Assembly: GCA_020049615.1 (NCBI GenBank)
Contig: JAIFKN010000262.1
Coordinates: forward strand, 1 to 12,922
Length of the DNA stretch: 12,922 bases
Reading direction: 5' to 3'
Origin: a bacterium
Lineage (GTDB): Bacteria > Planctomycetota > UBA11346
The position numbers and the translations under genes were made by a program. Below the pieces are notes generated by a model. That model did not search any database, was not told the DNA's origin, and was given only the letters and a program-made list of their open reading frames with translations. Shown piece after piece: positions 7,404 through 12,922 of the stretch (position 1 is the first letter of the stretch; every line of letters begins with the position of its first letter).

Positions 7404-7424
7404 CGTGATGAAGGGACCGTGAAG
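7403..7424 (-). promoter_or_regulatory. Two-unit 11-bp TTC repeat facing phnO-P, possible Pho box
   Basis: On the minus strand, CTTCACGGTCC is followed directly by CTTCATCACGG, so TTC recurs after exactly 11 nt. The cores TTCACG and TTCATC also occur in the array before phnC. The preceding unit has ATC at the same phase, a weak third match. It is 160 nt upstream of the phnO-like start. With only two good units it is a weak candidate. Confidence 0.3.
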
Positions 7425-7571
7425 ACGCCTCGATCGCACCCTGCCTCCGACGAGGTCTATTCGCGCACCTGCCCCGGTCTGATCCGCAAACCGATTCGCC
7501 CCATCAGGCTGCAACTGTTCCAGCCTGGCGGTGGCGCCTCGACGTCTACGCATCAGCCAGCGCCGCGCGGG

Positions 7572-7615
7572 CTTCATCGACCCTTCTCAGACGATTCACG
7601 CAGCATTCTCTATTT
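7572..7615 (+). promoter_or_regulatory. Four-unit 11-bp TTC direct repeat, candidate Pho box before phnC
   Basis: TTC begins at 7573, 7584, 7595 and 7606, four times at exactly 11 nt, with cores CTTCATC, CTTCTCA, ATTCACG and ATTCTCT. PhoB/PhoP-type response regulators bind direct repeats with this 11-bp phasing (E. coli CTGTCAT plus 4, Streptomyces GTTCACC plus 4). The units are looser than either consensus. TCTATT at 7609-7614 could act as a -10. The array ends 31 bp before the phnC ATG, the right place for activating phnCDE under phosphate starvation. Confidence 0.5.
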
Positions 7616-7625
7616 CGGTCGACCG
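7616..7625. repeat. Perfect 10-bp palindrome CGGTCGACCG before phnC
   Basis: This self-complementary decamer follows the 11-bp repeat array and ends 21 bp before the phnC start. It may be an operator that sits at or near the transcription start. It shares GGTC/GACC half-sites with GntR-type operators but lacks the central TA of the palindrome in phnF. In GC-rich DNA such palindromes also arise by chance. Confidence 0.3.
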
Positions 7626-7646
7626 TCGATCACCATAGGCGGGACC

Positions 7647-8528
7647 ATGACGAAACCCACGCGCCGACTCGATGCCAGCACCGTCAGCATCTCCAACGTC
7701 TCCCGCACCTTCGGTTCGGGACGGAGCCTGCGCCTCGCCTTGAGCGGCATCGACCTGCGGATCGAACCGGGAGAGATGGTCGCGCTCATCGGCCCATCCG
7801 GCTCCGGCAAGTCGACCCTCCTGCGCGCCATAGCCGGCCTGCTGACCGTCGATGCCGGCAGCGGACCCATCGAGGTCGGTGGGAAGATCGTCCAGCAGGG
7901 TGGCCGGCTGGCAGCCGATGTCCGCAATACGCGCGCCGGCATCGGCGTAGTCTTCCAGCAGTTCAACCTCACCGAACGCCTGCCGGTCATCACCAACGTG
8001 CTGGTCGGCATGATCAGCCGCATTCCCAGCTGGCGGGTCATCACCGGCACCTTCACGGAATCCGAGCGGCGCATCGCGCTCGAGGCCCTGGAGCGCGTCG
8101 GCATCCTCGAGCAGGCCTGGCAGCGCAGCGGCACCCTCTCGGGCGGCCAGCAACAGCGCGCCGCCATCGCCCGCGCCCTGGTCCAGCGCCCGGGACTGAT
8201 CCTCGGCGATGAACCGATCGCCAGCCTCGATCCCGGATCCTGCCGTCTGGTTATGGAATCGTTCGCACGCATCAACCGCGAGGACGGCGCCACAGTGGTC
8301 GTCTCGCTGCACCAGATCGACTGGGCGGTGCGATTCTGTTCGCGCGTCGTCGCCCTGCGCGCAGGCCGGCTGGTCTACGACGGAGCCCCGCGCAACCTCT
8401 GCGTCGATACGCTGCGGTCGATCTACGGCGGTGAATTCCACGCCGCCGGCGGAGACGATGTCGCCAGCCAGCTCTGCCCTTCCATCAAAACCGCGCAGGT
8501 CCGCGAACCCGAACCAGCGCTCGCCTGA
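7647..8528 (+). CDS. phnC: PhnC, phosphonate ABC importer ATP-binding protein
   Basis: PhnC hydrolyses ATP on the cytoplasmic face to drive phosphonate import through PhnE. The 293 residues carry Walker A GPSGSGKST (49-57), the Q-loop IGVVFQQFNLTERLPVITNVLVG (99-121, a typical PhnC block), signature LSGGQQQRAAIARAL (164-178), Walker B LILGDEPIASLDP (184-196) and switch His222 (SLHQIDWA). It is about 30 residues longer than E. coli PhnC (262 as I recall). The excess is a C-terminal tail (about 265-293) without recognisable fold. I chose ATG 7647, behind a weak GGCGGGA ribosome-binding site, because the family's first strand begins near residue 12. The frame is open upstream but has no family sequence there. 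phnD follows after 18 nt. Confidence 0.95.
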   Translation: MTKPTRRLDASTVSISNVSRTFGSGRSLRLALSGIDLRIEPGEMVALIGPSGSGKSTLLRAIAGLLTVDAGSGPIEVGGKIVQQGGRLAADVRNTRAGIGVVFQQFNLTERLPVITNVLVGMISRIPSWRVITGTFTESERRIALEALERVGILEQAWQRSGTLSGGQQQRAAIARALVQRPGLILGDEPIASLDPGSCRLVMESFARINREDGATVVVSLHQIDWAVRFCSRVVALRAGRLVYDGAPRNLCVDTLRSIYGGEFHAAGGDDVASQLCPSIKTAQVREPEPALA

Positions 8529-8546
8529 ACCACCCCGGAGGATCCC

Positions 8547-9509
8547 GTGTTCCGCCATCTCGCCACCATCGCCCTGGCCCTCGCCGCCAGCCTCGCCACA
8601 GCCGCCGACGAGCCCAAGGAGCTCAACTTCGGCATCATCGCGACCGAGTCGCAGAGCAACCTCAAGCCCACCTGGGATCCGTTCCTGGCCGACATGGCCA
8701 AGGCGGTGGGCATGCCGGTGAAGGCGTTCTTCGCCAGCGACTACAGCGGGGTGATCGAAGCCCAGCGCTTCAAGAAGGTCGACATCGCCTGGTACGGCAA
8801 CAAGAGCGCCATCGCCGCCGTCGATCGCGCCGAAGGCGAGATCTTCTGCCAGGTGGTGAACCTCGAGGGCCAGGCCGGCTACTACAGCTACATCGTGACC
8901 CACAAGGACAGCGGCCTGAAGACCCTTGAGGACATCCTGGGCAAGGCCAAGGACCTCAACTTCGGCATGGGCGACCCGCAGAGCACCTCCGGCACGCTGG
9001 TGCCCGGCTTCTACGTCTTCGCCCAGCGCGGCCTCGATCCCAAGACCGCGTTCAAGCGCACCACCAATGCCAAGCACGAGGCCAACGCCCTGGCCGTGCT
9101 CAACAAGCAGCTGGATGCTGCGACCCTGGCCAGCGACGTCTACGACCGCATGAACAGCCGCGAACCCGAGAAGGTGGCCCAGCTGCACGTCGCCTGGAAG
9201 TCGCCGATGATCGCCAGCGATCCGATGGTCTGGCGCAAGGACCTGCCCGAGGCGGTCAAGGGCAAGCTGCGCGAGTTCTTCGTCACCTATGGCAAGACGC
9301 CCGAGCAGAAGGTCACGCTCGAGAAGATGAAGTGGTCGGCCTTCCGCCCATCCGACAACCGGCAGCTCACCCCCTTCCGTGAGCTGGAGATCGCCAAGAA
9401 GCTCGCCGAGATCAAGTCCGACGACAAGCTGTCGGCTGACGAGAAGGCGACAAAGACGGCCGAGCTCGAGGCCCAGCTCGCCGAGCTGAAGAAGGGCCAG
9501 ACGAAGTGA
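8547..9509 (+). CDS. phnD: PhnD, periplasmic phosphonate-binding protein
   Basis: PhnD captures phosphonates in the periplasm and delivers them to PhnE/PhnC. The 320 residues begin with a signal peptide (1-20, hydrophobic core [11 protein letters not shown], AxA-type site near ATAAD). Ligand-site features are SDYSGVI (64-70), DIAWYGN (79-85), [12 protein letters not shown] (142-153, the STS loop that grips the phosphonate oxygens), KHEAN with Glu178 and ASDVYD (195-200). These match E. coli PhnD. The start is GTG at 8547, five bases after a clear GGAGG at 8537-8541. The C-terminal 40 residues are a charged Lys/Glu/Ala helix ([21 protein letters not shown]), likely coiled coil. A strong hairpin follows the stop, possibly raising PhnD yield over PhnE. 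Confidence 0.95.
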   Translation: MFRHLATIALALAASLATAADEPKELNFGIIATESQSNLKPTWDPFLADMAKAVGMPVKAFFASDYSGVIEAQRFKKVDIAWYGNKSAIAAVDRAEGEIFCQVVNLEGQAGYYSYIVTHKDSGLKTLEDILGKAKDLNFGMGDPQSTSGTLVPGFYVFAQRGLDPKTAFKRTTNAKHEANALAVLNKQLDAATLASDVYDRMNSREPEKVAQLHVAWKSPMIASDPMVWRKDLPEAVKGKLREFFVTYGKTPEQKVTLEKMKWSAFRPSDNRQLTPFRELEIAKKLAEIKSDDKLSADEKATKTAELEAQLAELKKGQTK

Positions 9510-9515
9510 TTTCGA

Positions 9516-9554
9516 CCTTCCTTGCGCCGTCCTCCGTGGACGGCGCAAGGAAGG
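9516..9554 (+). promoter_or_regulatory. Perfect 17-bp-arm RNA hairpin between phnD and phnE
   Basis: The arm CCTTCCTTGCGCCGTCC (9516-9532), a 5-nt loop TCCGT and the exact reverse complement (9538-9554) fill nearly all of the 55-nt gap between phnD and phnE. The 3' arm ends in AAGGAAGG, a purine run that would be the obvious phnE ribosome-binding site. Only GGA at 9555-9557 is left outside the stem. No T-run follows, so it is not a standard terminator. It probably protects the phnCD message from decay and lowers phnE translation, which fits the usual excess of binding protein over permease. Confidence 0.85.
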
Positions 9555-9564
9555 GGATCCACCC

Positions 9565-10389
9565 ATGAACCAGACCGCGCTGCCATTGCCCATCCCCGAT
9601 GCCATTGCCAGCCGCCTGCGCCAACCGCGCACCGCGGCCCAGCATTGGCAGCGCTGGGGTCTCCTCGTCGGCTTCGTCGCCCTGATGATCTGGGCCTGGT
9701 ACGGGGCCGAGATGCAGCCGATGGAACTGGTCTTGCACAGCGCCAACATAGCCAAACTGGGATCGGACTTCTTCCCCGCCGATTTCCATGACTGGCGCTT
9801 CTACGCCAAGGAGATGGTGGTCACCGTCCACATCGCCCTGTGGGGCACTTTCCTGGCGGTGATTGCTGCGATTCCGTTCGGCCTGCTTTCCTCCTCCAAT
9901 CTGACGCCCTGGTGGGTGCACCAGCCGGTGCGCCGGTTGATGGATGCGGCTCGCGCCATCAATGAACTGATCTTCGCCCTCCTCTTCATCGTCGCCGTCG
10001 GACTCGGGCCGTTTGCCGGGGTCCTCGCCTTGTTCGTGCATACCACAGGCATCCTGGCCAAGCTGTTCAGCGAGGTGGTCGAATCGATCGACCCGCGGCC
10101 GGTCGAAGGCGTGCGTGCCACCGGCGGTTCGCACTTGGCGGAGATCTGCTACGGCGTCATTCCCCAGGTCCTGCCGCTGTGGGTGAGCTACACCCTCTAC
10201 CGCTTCGAATCAAATGTCCGCTCGGCGACGGTCATCGGCATCGTCGGCGCCGGGGGCATCGGGATGGTCCTGCACGACCACATGTCCAGCTTCGCCTACG
10301 GTCCCGCCTGCGCTGTCCTGACGATCATCGTGTTGACCGTCGTAATCATCGACATGGTCTCCGCCCAGGTGCGCAAGACTCTGGTCTGA
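9565..10389 (+). CDS. phnE: PhnE, phosphonate ABC importer permease
   Basis: PhnE forms the inner-membrane channel for phosphonates together with PhnC and PhnD. The 274 residues (E. coli about 276) show hydrophobic spans near 30-48, 84-110, 133-160, 207-236 and 244-266. The cytoplasmic EAA loop that docks on the ATPase is [20 protein letters not shown] (181-200), followed by the PhnE-like blocks [22 protein letters not shown] (212-233) and [10 protein letters not shown] (132-141). The ATG at 9565 has GGGGA at 9553-9557 as a ribosome-binding site, part of which is paired in the upstream hairpin. It is the last gene of phnCDE. I see no clear terminator after it. Confidence 0.95.
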   Translation: MNQTALPLPIPDAIASRLRQPRTAAQHWQRWGLLVGFVALMIWAWYGAEMQPMELVLHSANIAKLGSDFFPADFHDWRFYAKEMVVTVHIALWGTFLAVIAAIPFGLLSSSNLTPWWVHQPVRRLMDAARAINELIFALLFIVAVGLGPFAGVLALFVHTTGILAKLFSEVVESIDPRPVEGVRATGGSHLAEICYGVIPQVLPLWVSYTLYRFESNVRSATVIGIVGAGGIGMVLHDHMSSFAYGPACAVLTIIVLTVVIIDMVSAQVRKTLV

Positions 10390-10449
10390 CCATCCGCCGA
10401 CCCGGGCACCTGGCTTCAGGACACGCTAGGGCAGCAGACGGAGCACCGC

Positions 10450-10482
10450 GTTCAAAGCGCATTCATTCGCCGTTCATCTAGC
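10450..10482 (+). promoter_or_regulatory. Three-unit 11-bp TTC direct repeat, candidate Pho box before the kinase gene
   Basis: GTTCAAAGCGC, ATTCATTCGCC and GTTCATCTAGC follow one another without gaps, placing TTC at 10451, 10462 and 10473. All three fit (A/G)TTCA, close to the Streptomyces PhoP unit GTTCACC and cleaner than the array before phnC. It lies in the 181-nt gap after phnE, 89 nt before the kinase ATG. The remainder of this gap shows nothing else I can name. Confidence 0.5.
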
Positions 10483-10570
10483 GGGCGATCCTGGCTGATG
10501 TGCGACCAACGGCGTGCCTCCATCGACCCGTCCTGCCGATCCCCTTCGTGCTGCCGATCCGGACCAGCCC

Positions 10571-12214
10571 ATGAGTCAGGTCCTGGAACGCGAGCAGAAC
10601 GGGATCGCCGACCTCTGGCATAGCGCGCTGGAGCGCAGCGATCACACCAATCTCCGCGTCACCGTACGGCCCTCGGAACCACCCCCTAGCGAGGAGCCCC
10701 GGGAGACCGTGACCGGCAGCGCCGTAGATCGCGCGCAGATCTCTGGTGGCACTGGACGCATCCGGCAGACTCCGGGGCTGGTAGATATCGACGGGCTGGT
10801 GGCCAGTCGAGATCGATTCTTCCTCGTTTCCATGCTTGGGCGCGGCGGCACCAGCGTGGTGCTGTCGGCCGTGCAGAGGACGCTGTCCCGCACCGTGGCG
10901 GTGAAGATCGCCCGCTACGACCTCGACAACAGCCAACGTGAACGCTTCCGGACCGAGGCGAAGTGCACCGCCTGGCTGGAGCATCCCAACATCGTCCCGG
11001 TCTACGAGGCCGGAGAGAACTACCTGGTGATGCGGCGCATCGCCGGATGCAGCCTGGAAGAGGAACTGCTCGCCGGCAGGATCGATCTGGCCGGTGCCGT
11101 CGAGATCCTGATCAAGGTGTGCGACGCGGTCGCCTTCGCCCATCACCGCGGCATCATCCATCGCGACATCAAGCCCGAGAACATCCTGGTCGGCCGCTTC
11201 GGCGAGGCGATGCTGGCCGATTGGGGGCTGGCGATGACCTGCACGCCACCGCCTGACGGCGTGCTGCGCGCCCCCCTCATCGGCAGCGGACGCACCCTCT
11301 GCGGCGGAACTCCTGGTTACCTGGCGCCTGAGATCGCCTTGGCCGACCGGGCCTCGGTCGGCTTCCCGACCGATGTCTTCCTGCTGGGTGCGACGCTCTA
11401 CCGCTGCCTGTGCGATGATGTCCCCTTCTCCGGCGAGGACGTCTGGCAGGCCATCGGACGCAGCGCCTCCAACGACTGGCGTTCCCTGCGTGACCGCGTG
11501 CCGCTGCTGCCGTCCAGACTGGTCGCCCTGCAGGAGATGGCGATGGCGTCCGATCCACAGCAGCGGCCAACGGTGCGGGACTTCCAGGCCGGCCTGCGCG
11601 ACTGGCTACTGCACTCGCGTGCGGAAAGCGCCGCGTTGCGCGAACTGGCGGCCGCCCAACGCCATCTCCAGGCGGCGCAGGGGCATCGCCTGCACCCGCA
11701 TGAGGCCTACCTGGACTTCAGCGAGGCCATCGCCGCCTGCGACCGCGCCCACGCCCTCAACCCGGATCTCGATGCGATCCGTGATCTGCGCGAAACCGCC
11801 TGCGGCGACTTCGCCTTGGCGGCCGTCGGCGCAGGTGAGCCGCAGTTGGCACGGCTGATCAAGCAGAGCGGGCGGCTGAACGTCCTGGCATCCCTGCCGT
11901 CTGCCGACCCGACAGGAGAAAGCTCCACCGTGCGACGGATCGCCAAGCTCGTTCCAGAAGGCGGGATCCATGGAGCCGAATTCGCCAGACTCATGCAGGA
12001 CCGCGTGCGGCTGACCAAGGAGCATACCCTGCTCTACAATGAGGTCGTCGCGCTGCGCTCCGAGACCGAACATCTGACCGCTGCCAGGGATGCGCTGGCC
12101 AACCGCTGCACGGAACGGCAATGCCATGCCAAGCTGCGCCTTCAGAAACGATTGGCGGTGATGCTGTCGGTGGCGCTGGCGGTCGCGCTGCTGGTCTCCT
12201 GGCTGCTCGGGTAG
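10571..12214 (+). CDS. Hanks-type Ser/Thr protein kinase with C-terminal membrane anchor
   Basis: The 547-residue protein has a low-complexity N-terminus (1-75) and then a complete kinase domain (about 82-345): glycine loop LGRGGTSVV (89-97), Lys112 in VAVK, Glu129, the catalytic loop HRDIKPEN (197-204), DWG at 217-219 in place of DFG, GTPGYLAPE (246-254) and Asp268. All residues needed for phosphotransfer are present. After it comes a helical region (345-435) with one TPR-like stretch, a probable coiled coil (475-510), and a single hydrophobic span (528-546) ending at the last residue. The kinase should therefore be tail-anchored and face the cytoplasm. No sensor domain lies outside the membrane. 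A GTG at 10514 would add 19 residues, but third-position bases there are much less GC-rich than in the gene, so I prefer the ATG. No clear ribosome-binding site is seen. Its target is unknown. Confidence 0.92.
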   Translation: MSQVLEREQNGIADLWHSALERSDHTNLRVTVRPSEPPPSEEPRETVTGSAVDRAQISGGTGRIRQTPGLVDIDGLVASRDRFFLVSMLGRGGTSVVLSAVQRTLSRTVAVKIARYDLDNSQRERFRTEAKCTAWLEHPNIVPVYEAGENYLVMRRIAGCSLEEELLAGRIDLAGAVEILIKVCDAVAFAHHRGIIHRDIKPENILVGRFGEAMLADWGLAMTCTPPPDGVLRAPLIGSGRTLCGGTPGYLAPEIALADRASVGFPTDVFLLGATLYRCLCDDVPFSGEDVWQAIGRSASNDWRSLRDRVPLLPSRLVALQEMAMASDPQQRPTVRDFQAGLRDWLLHSRAESAALRELAAAQRHLQAAQGHRLHPHEAYLDFSEAIAACDRAHALNPDLDAIRDLRETACGDFALAAVGAGEPQLARLIKQSGRLNVLASLPSADPTGESSTVRRIAKLVPEGGIHGAEFARLMQDRVRLTKEHTLLYNEVVALRSETEHLTAARDALANRCTERQCHAKLRLQKRLAVMLSVALAVALLVSWLLG

Positions 12215-12220
12215 GCTGGG

Positions 12221-12922
12221 TCAGCCCGAGACCTCGAAACCGCGATCGACCAGATCCTGCAGATCGAGCAGTCCGGCGAGACGGCCGTCGCCGTCGACCA
12301 CAGGCAACTCATTGATCTTCTTGGCCGCGCACAGACGAAGAGCCGTCTGCAGCAGCTCATCCGCACGCACGTGCTTGCACGGCACGGTTGCGACGGCGCG
12401 CACCGGGCCGTTGAGCAGCGCGGCCGGATCGGCGGCATTGGACAGGGCGCGGCGCAGATCGCCGTCGGTGCAGATCCCGAGCAGGCGGCGGTCAGCGTCG
12501 ACCAGCACCACCGAGCCGGCACGTGCCTTGCCGATCGCGCGCATGCAGGCCAGCAGCGAGGTCTCCGGCGCCACCGCCGCCAGGCGCTCGCCGGTACGCA
12601 TGACCTCGGCGCAGGTCATCAGCTTGCGACCGAGCGCGCCGCCCGGATGGAAGCGGGCGTATTGCTCCGGGGTGAAGGCGCGCATGCGCTGCACGGTCAG
12701 GGCCAGGGCGTCGCCCAGGGCCAGCATCGCCGTCGTGCTGGTCGAGGGGGCGAGACCGAGCGGGCAGGCCTCGACCACGCGGCCGATCGACAGCGCTACC
12801 GCAGCATGCGCCGCCAGTGGCGAGTCGGTGCGCCCGACGATGGCGATGACCGGCACACCGATGCGGGCGAAGGCCGGCAGCAGGGCGACGACCTCCTCGC
12901 TGGAGCCGCTGTTGGACAGGGC
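12221..12922 (-). CDS. kdsD: KdsD/KpsF-type arabinose-5-phosphate isomerase (partial, N-terminus off window)
   Basis: This enzyme interconverts ribulose 5-phosphate and arabinose 5-phosphate, the first step toward Kdo for lipopolysaccharide or capsule. The visible 233 residues start inside the SIS sugar-isomerase domain at ALSNSGSSEEVV, the phosphosugar loop, and continue with CPLGLAPSTSTTAMLALGDALA and FHPGGALGRKL, both diagnostic for this family. Two CBS domains follow (about 106-233 of the visible part: MRTGERLAAVAPETSLLACMRAI and ADELLQTALRLCAAKKINELPVV). Roughly the first 80-90 residues are beyond the right edge. It converges on the kinase gene with 6 nt between the stops. It is probably unrelated to phosphonate use. 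A Kdo pathway implies an outer membrane of Gram-negative type. Confidence 0.93.
   Translation of the reverse strand, partial: ALSNSGSSEEVVALLPAFARIGVPVIAIVGRTDSPLAAHAAVALSIGRVVEACPLGLAPSTSTTAMLALGDALALTVQRMRAFTPEQYARFHPGGALGRKLMTCAEVMRTGERLAAVAPETSLLACMRAIGKARAGSVVLVDADRRLLGICTDGDLRRALSNAADPAALLNGPVRAVATVPCKHVRADELLQTALRLCAAKKINELPVVDGDGRLAGLLDLQDLVDRGFEVSG

Larger units (their letters stand above)
7244..7646. promoter_or_regulatory. Divergent control region between the phnO-P and phnCDE operons
   Basis: This stretch of about 400 bp has no open frame with recognisable protein features. Short frames on both strands look like GC-driven noise. It should hold promoters for both operons. Visible elements, listed separately, are the 11-bp repeat array at 7572-7615, a two-unit minus-strand copy at 7403-7424, the inverted repeat at 7387-7403 and the palindrome at 7616-7625. 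I saw no tRNA, riboswitch or convincing sigma-70 -35/-10 pair. Confidence 0.75.

Noticed and set aside
7326..7577. An 83-codon minus-strand frame in the divergent control region
   Set aside because: It has no recognisable motif or ribosome-binding site and overlaps the regulatory repeats.
10411..10424. CCTG-gctt-CAGG after phnE as a terminator
   Set aside because: A 4-bp stem with no T-run is too weak.
10514..10570. GTG at 10514 as start of the kinase gene
   Set aside because: Third codon positions between 10514 and 10571 hold many T, unlike the GC-ending codons after 10571, and no ribosome-binding site precedes the GTG. The stretch also contains a duplicated CTGCCGATCC. It remains possible because of the 41-nt spacing to the repeat array.
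4..12000. Many long open frames antisense to or out of phase with the phn genes, such as 3999-5591 plus and 7596-9755 minus
   Set aside because: They overlap firmly identified genes, have low-complexity Ala/Arg/Gly-rich or motif-free translations, and follow from few stop codons in GC-rich DNA.
12206..12230. CTCGGG/CCCGAG and GGCT/AGCC complementary pieces across the two convergent stop codons
   Set aside because: The two pairings compete for the same bases and neither is followed by a T-run, so I do not call a bidirectional terminator.
1..12922. CRISPR arrays, tRNA or rRNA genes, insertion sequences and phage genes
   Set aside because: I looked for these and saw no spaced repeats, cloverleaf-like segments, transposases or integrases.

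Overview
The window is a GC-rich bacterial chromosome segment that carries a nearly complete carbon-phosphorus (C-P) lyase gene set for using phosphonates as a phosphorus source. It also holds the matching phosphonate ABC importer, a membrane-anchored Ser/Thr protein kinase and the end of a sugar-phosphate isomerase gene. The kinase has a Hanks-type fold with DWG in place of DFG and a C-terminal membrane anchor. Together with the GC content this suggests Planctomycetota or another PVC-group bacterium. That placement is an inference from one gene's style and is not firm.

Left block (minus strand, 7243 down to 1): phnO-like acetyltransferase, phnF, phnG, phnH, phnI, phnJ, phnK, phnL, phnM and a phnP cut by the window edge. 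From phnF onward every junction overlaps or abuts (8, 4, 0, 4, 11, 4, 13 and 10 nt), so this is one tightly coupled transcript. PhnG, H, I and J (with PhnK and PhnL) form the C-P lyase machinery. PhnM and PhnP process the ribosyl phosphate intermediates. PhnF is the GntR-family regulator. phnN, the kinase that finishes the path to PRPP, is not seen and may lie beyond the left edge or elsewhere.

Centre (7244-7646): a divergent control region of about 400 bp without a convincing gene. It contains an array of TTC-centred 11-bp direct repeats just before phnC, a weaker two-unit copy facing the phnO-phnP operon, a GCCGGGA/TCCCGGC inverted repeat and a 10-bp palindrome. The 11-bp phasing is what PhoB-type regulators bind, so I read these as candidate Pho boxes.

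Right block (plus strand): phnC, phnD and phnE encode the ATPase, periplasmic binding protein and permease of the importer. A perfect 17-bp-arm hairpin sits between phnD and phnE and overlaps the phnE ribosome-binding region. Next comes a 547-residue Ser/Thr kinase with its own upstream triple 11-bp TTC repeat, which hints that it shares the phosphate-starvation control. It converges, with 6 nt between stop codons, on a minus-strand KdsD/KpsF-type arabinose-5-phosphate isomerase gene that runs off the right edge.

The enzymology is that of a known pathway. The parts that look less described are the repeat-based control layout, the kinase beside the transporter, a heptanucleotide repeat that builds the PhnJ N-terminus, a four-cysteine insert in PhnK, and the phnD-phnE hairpin.
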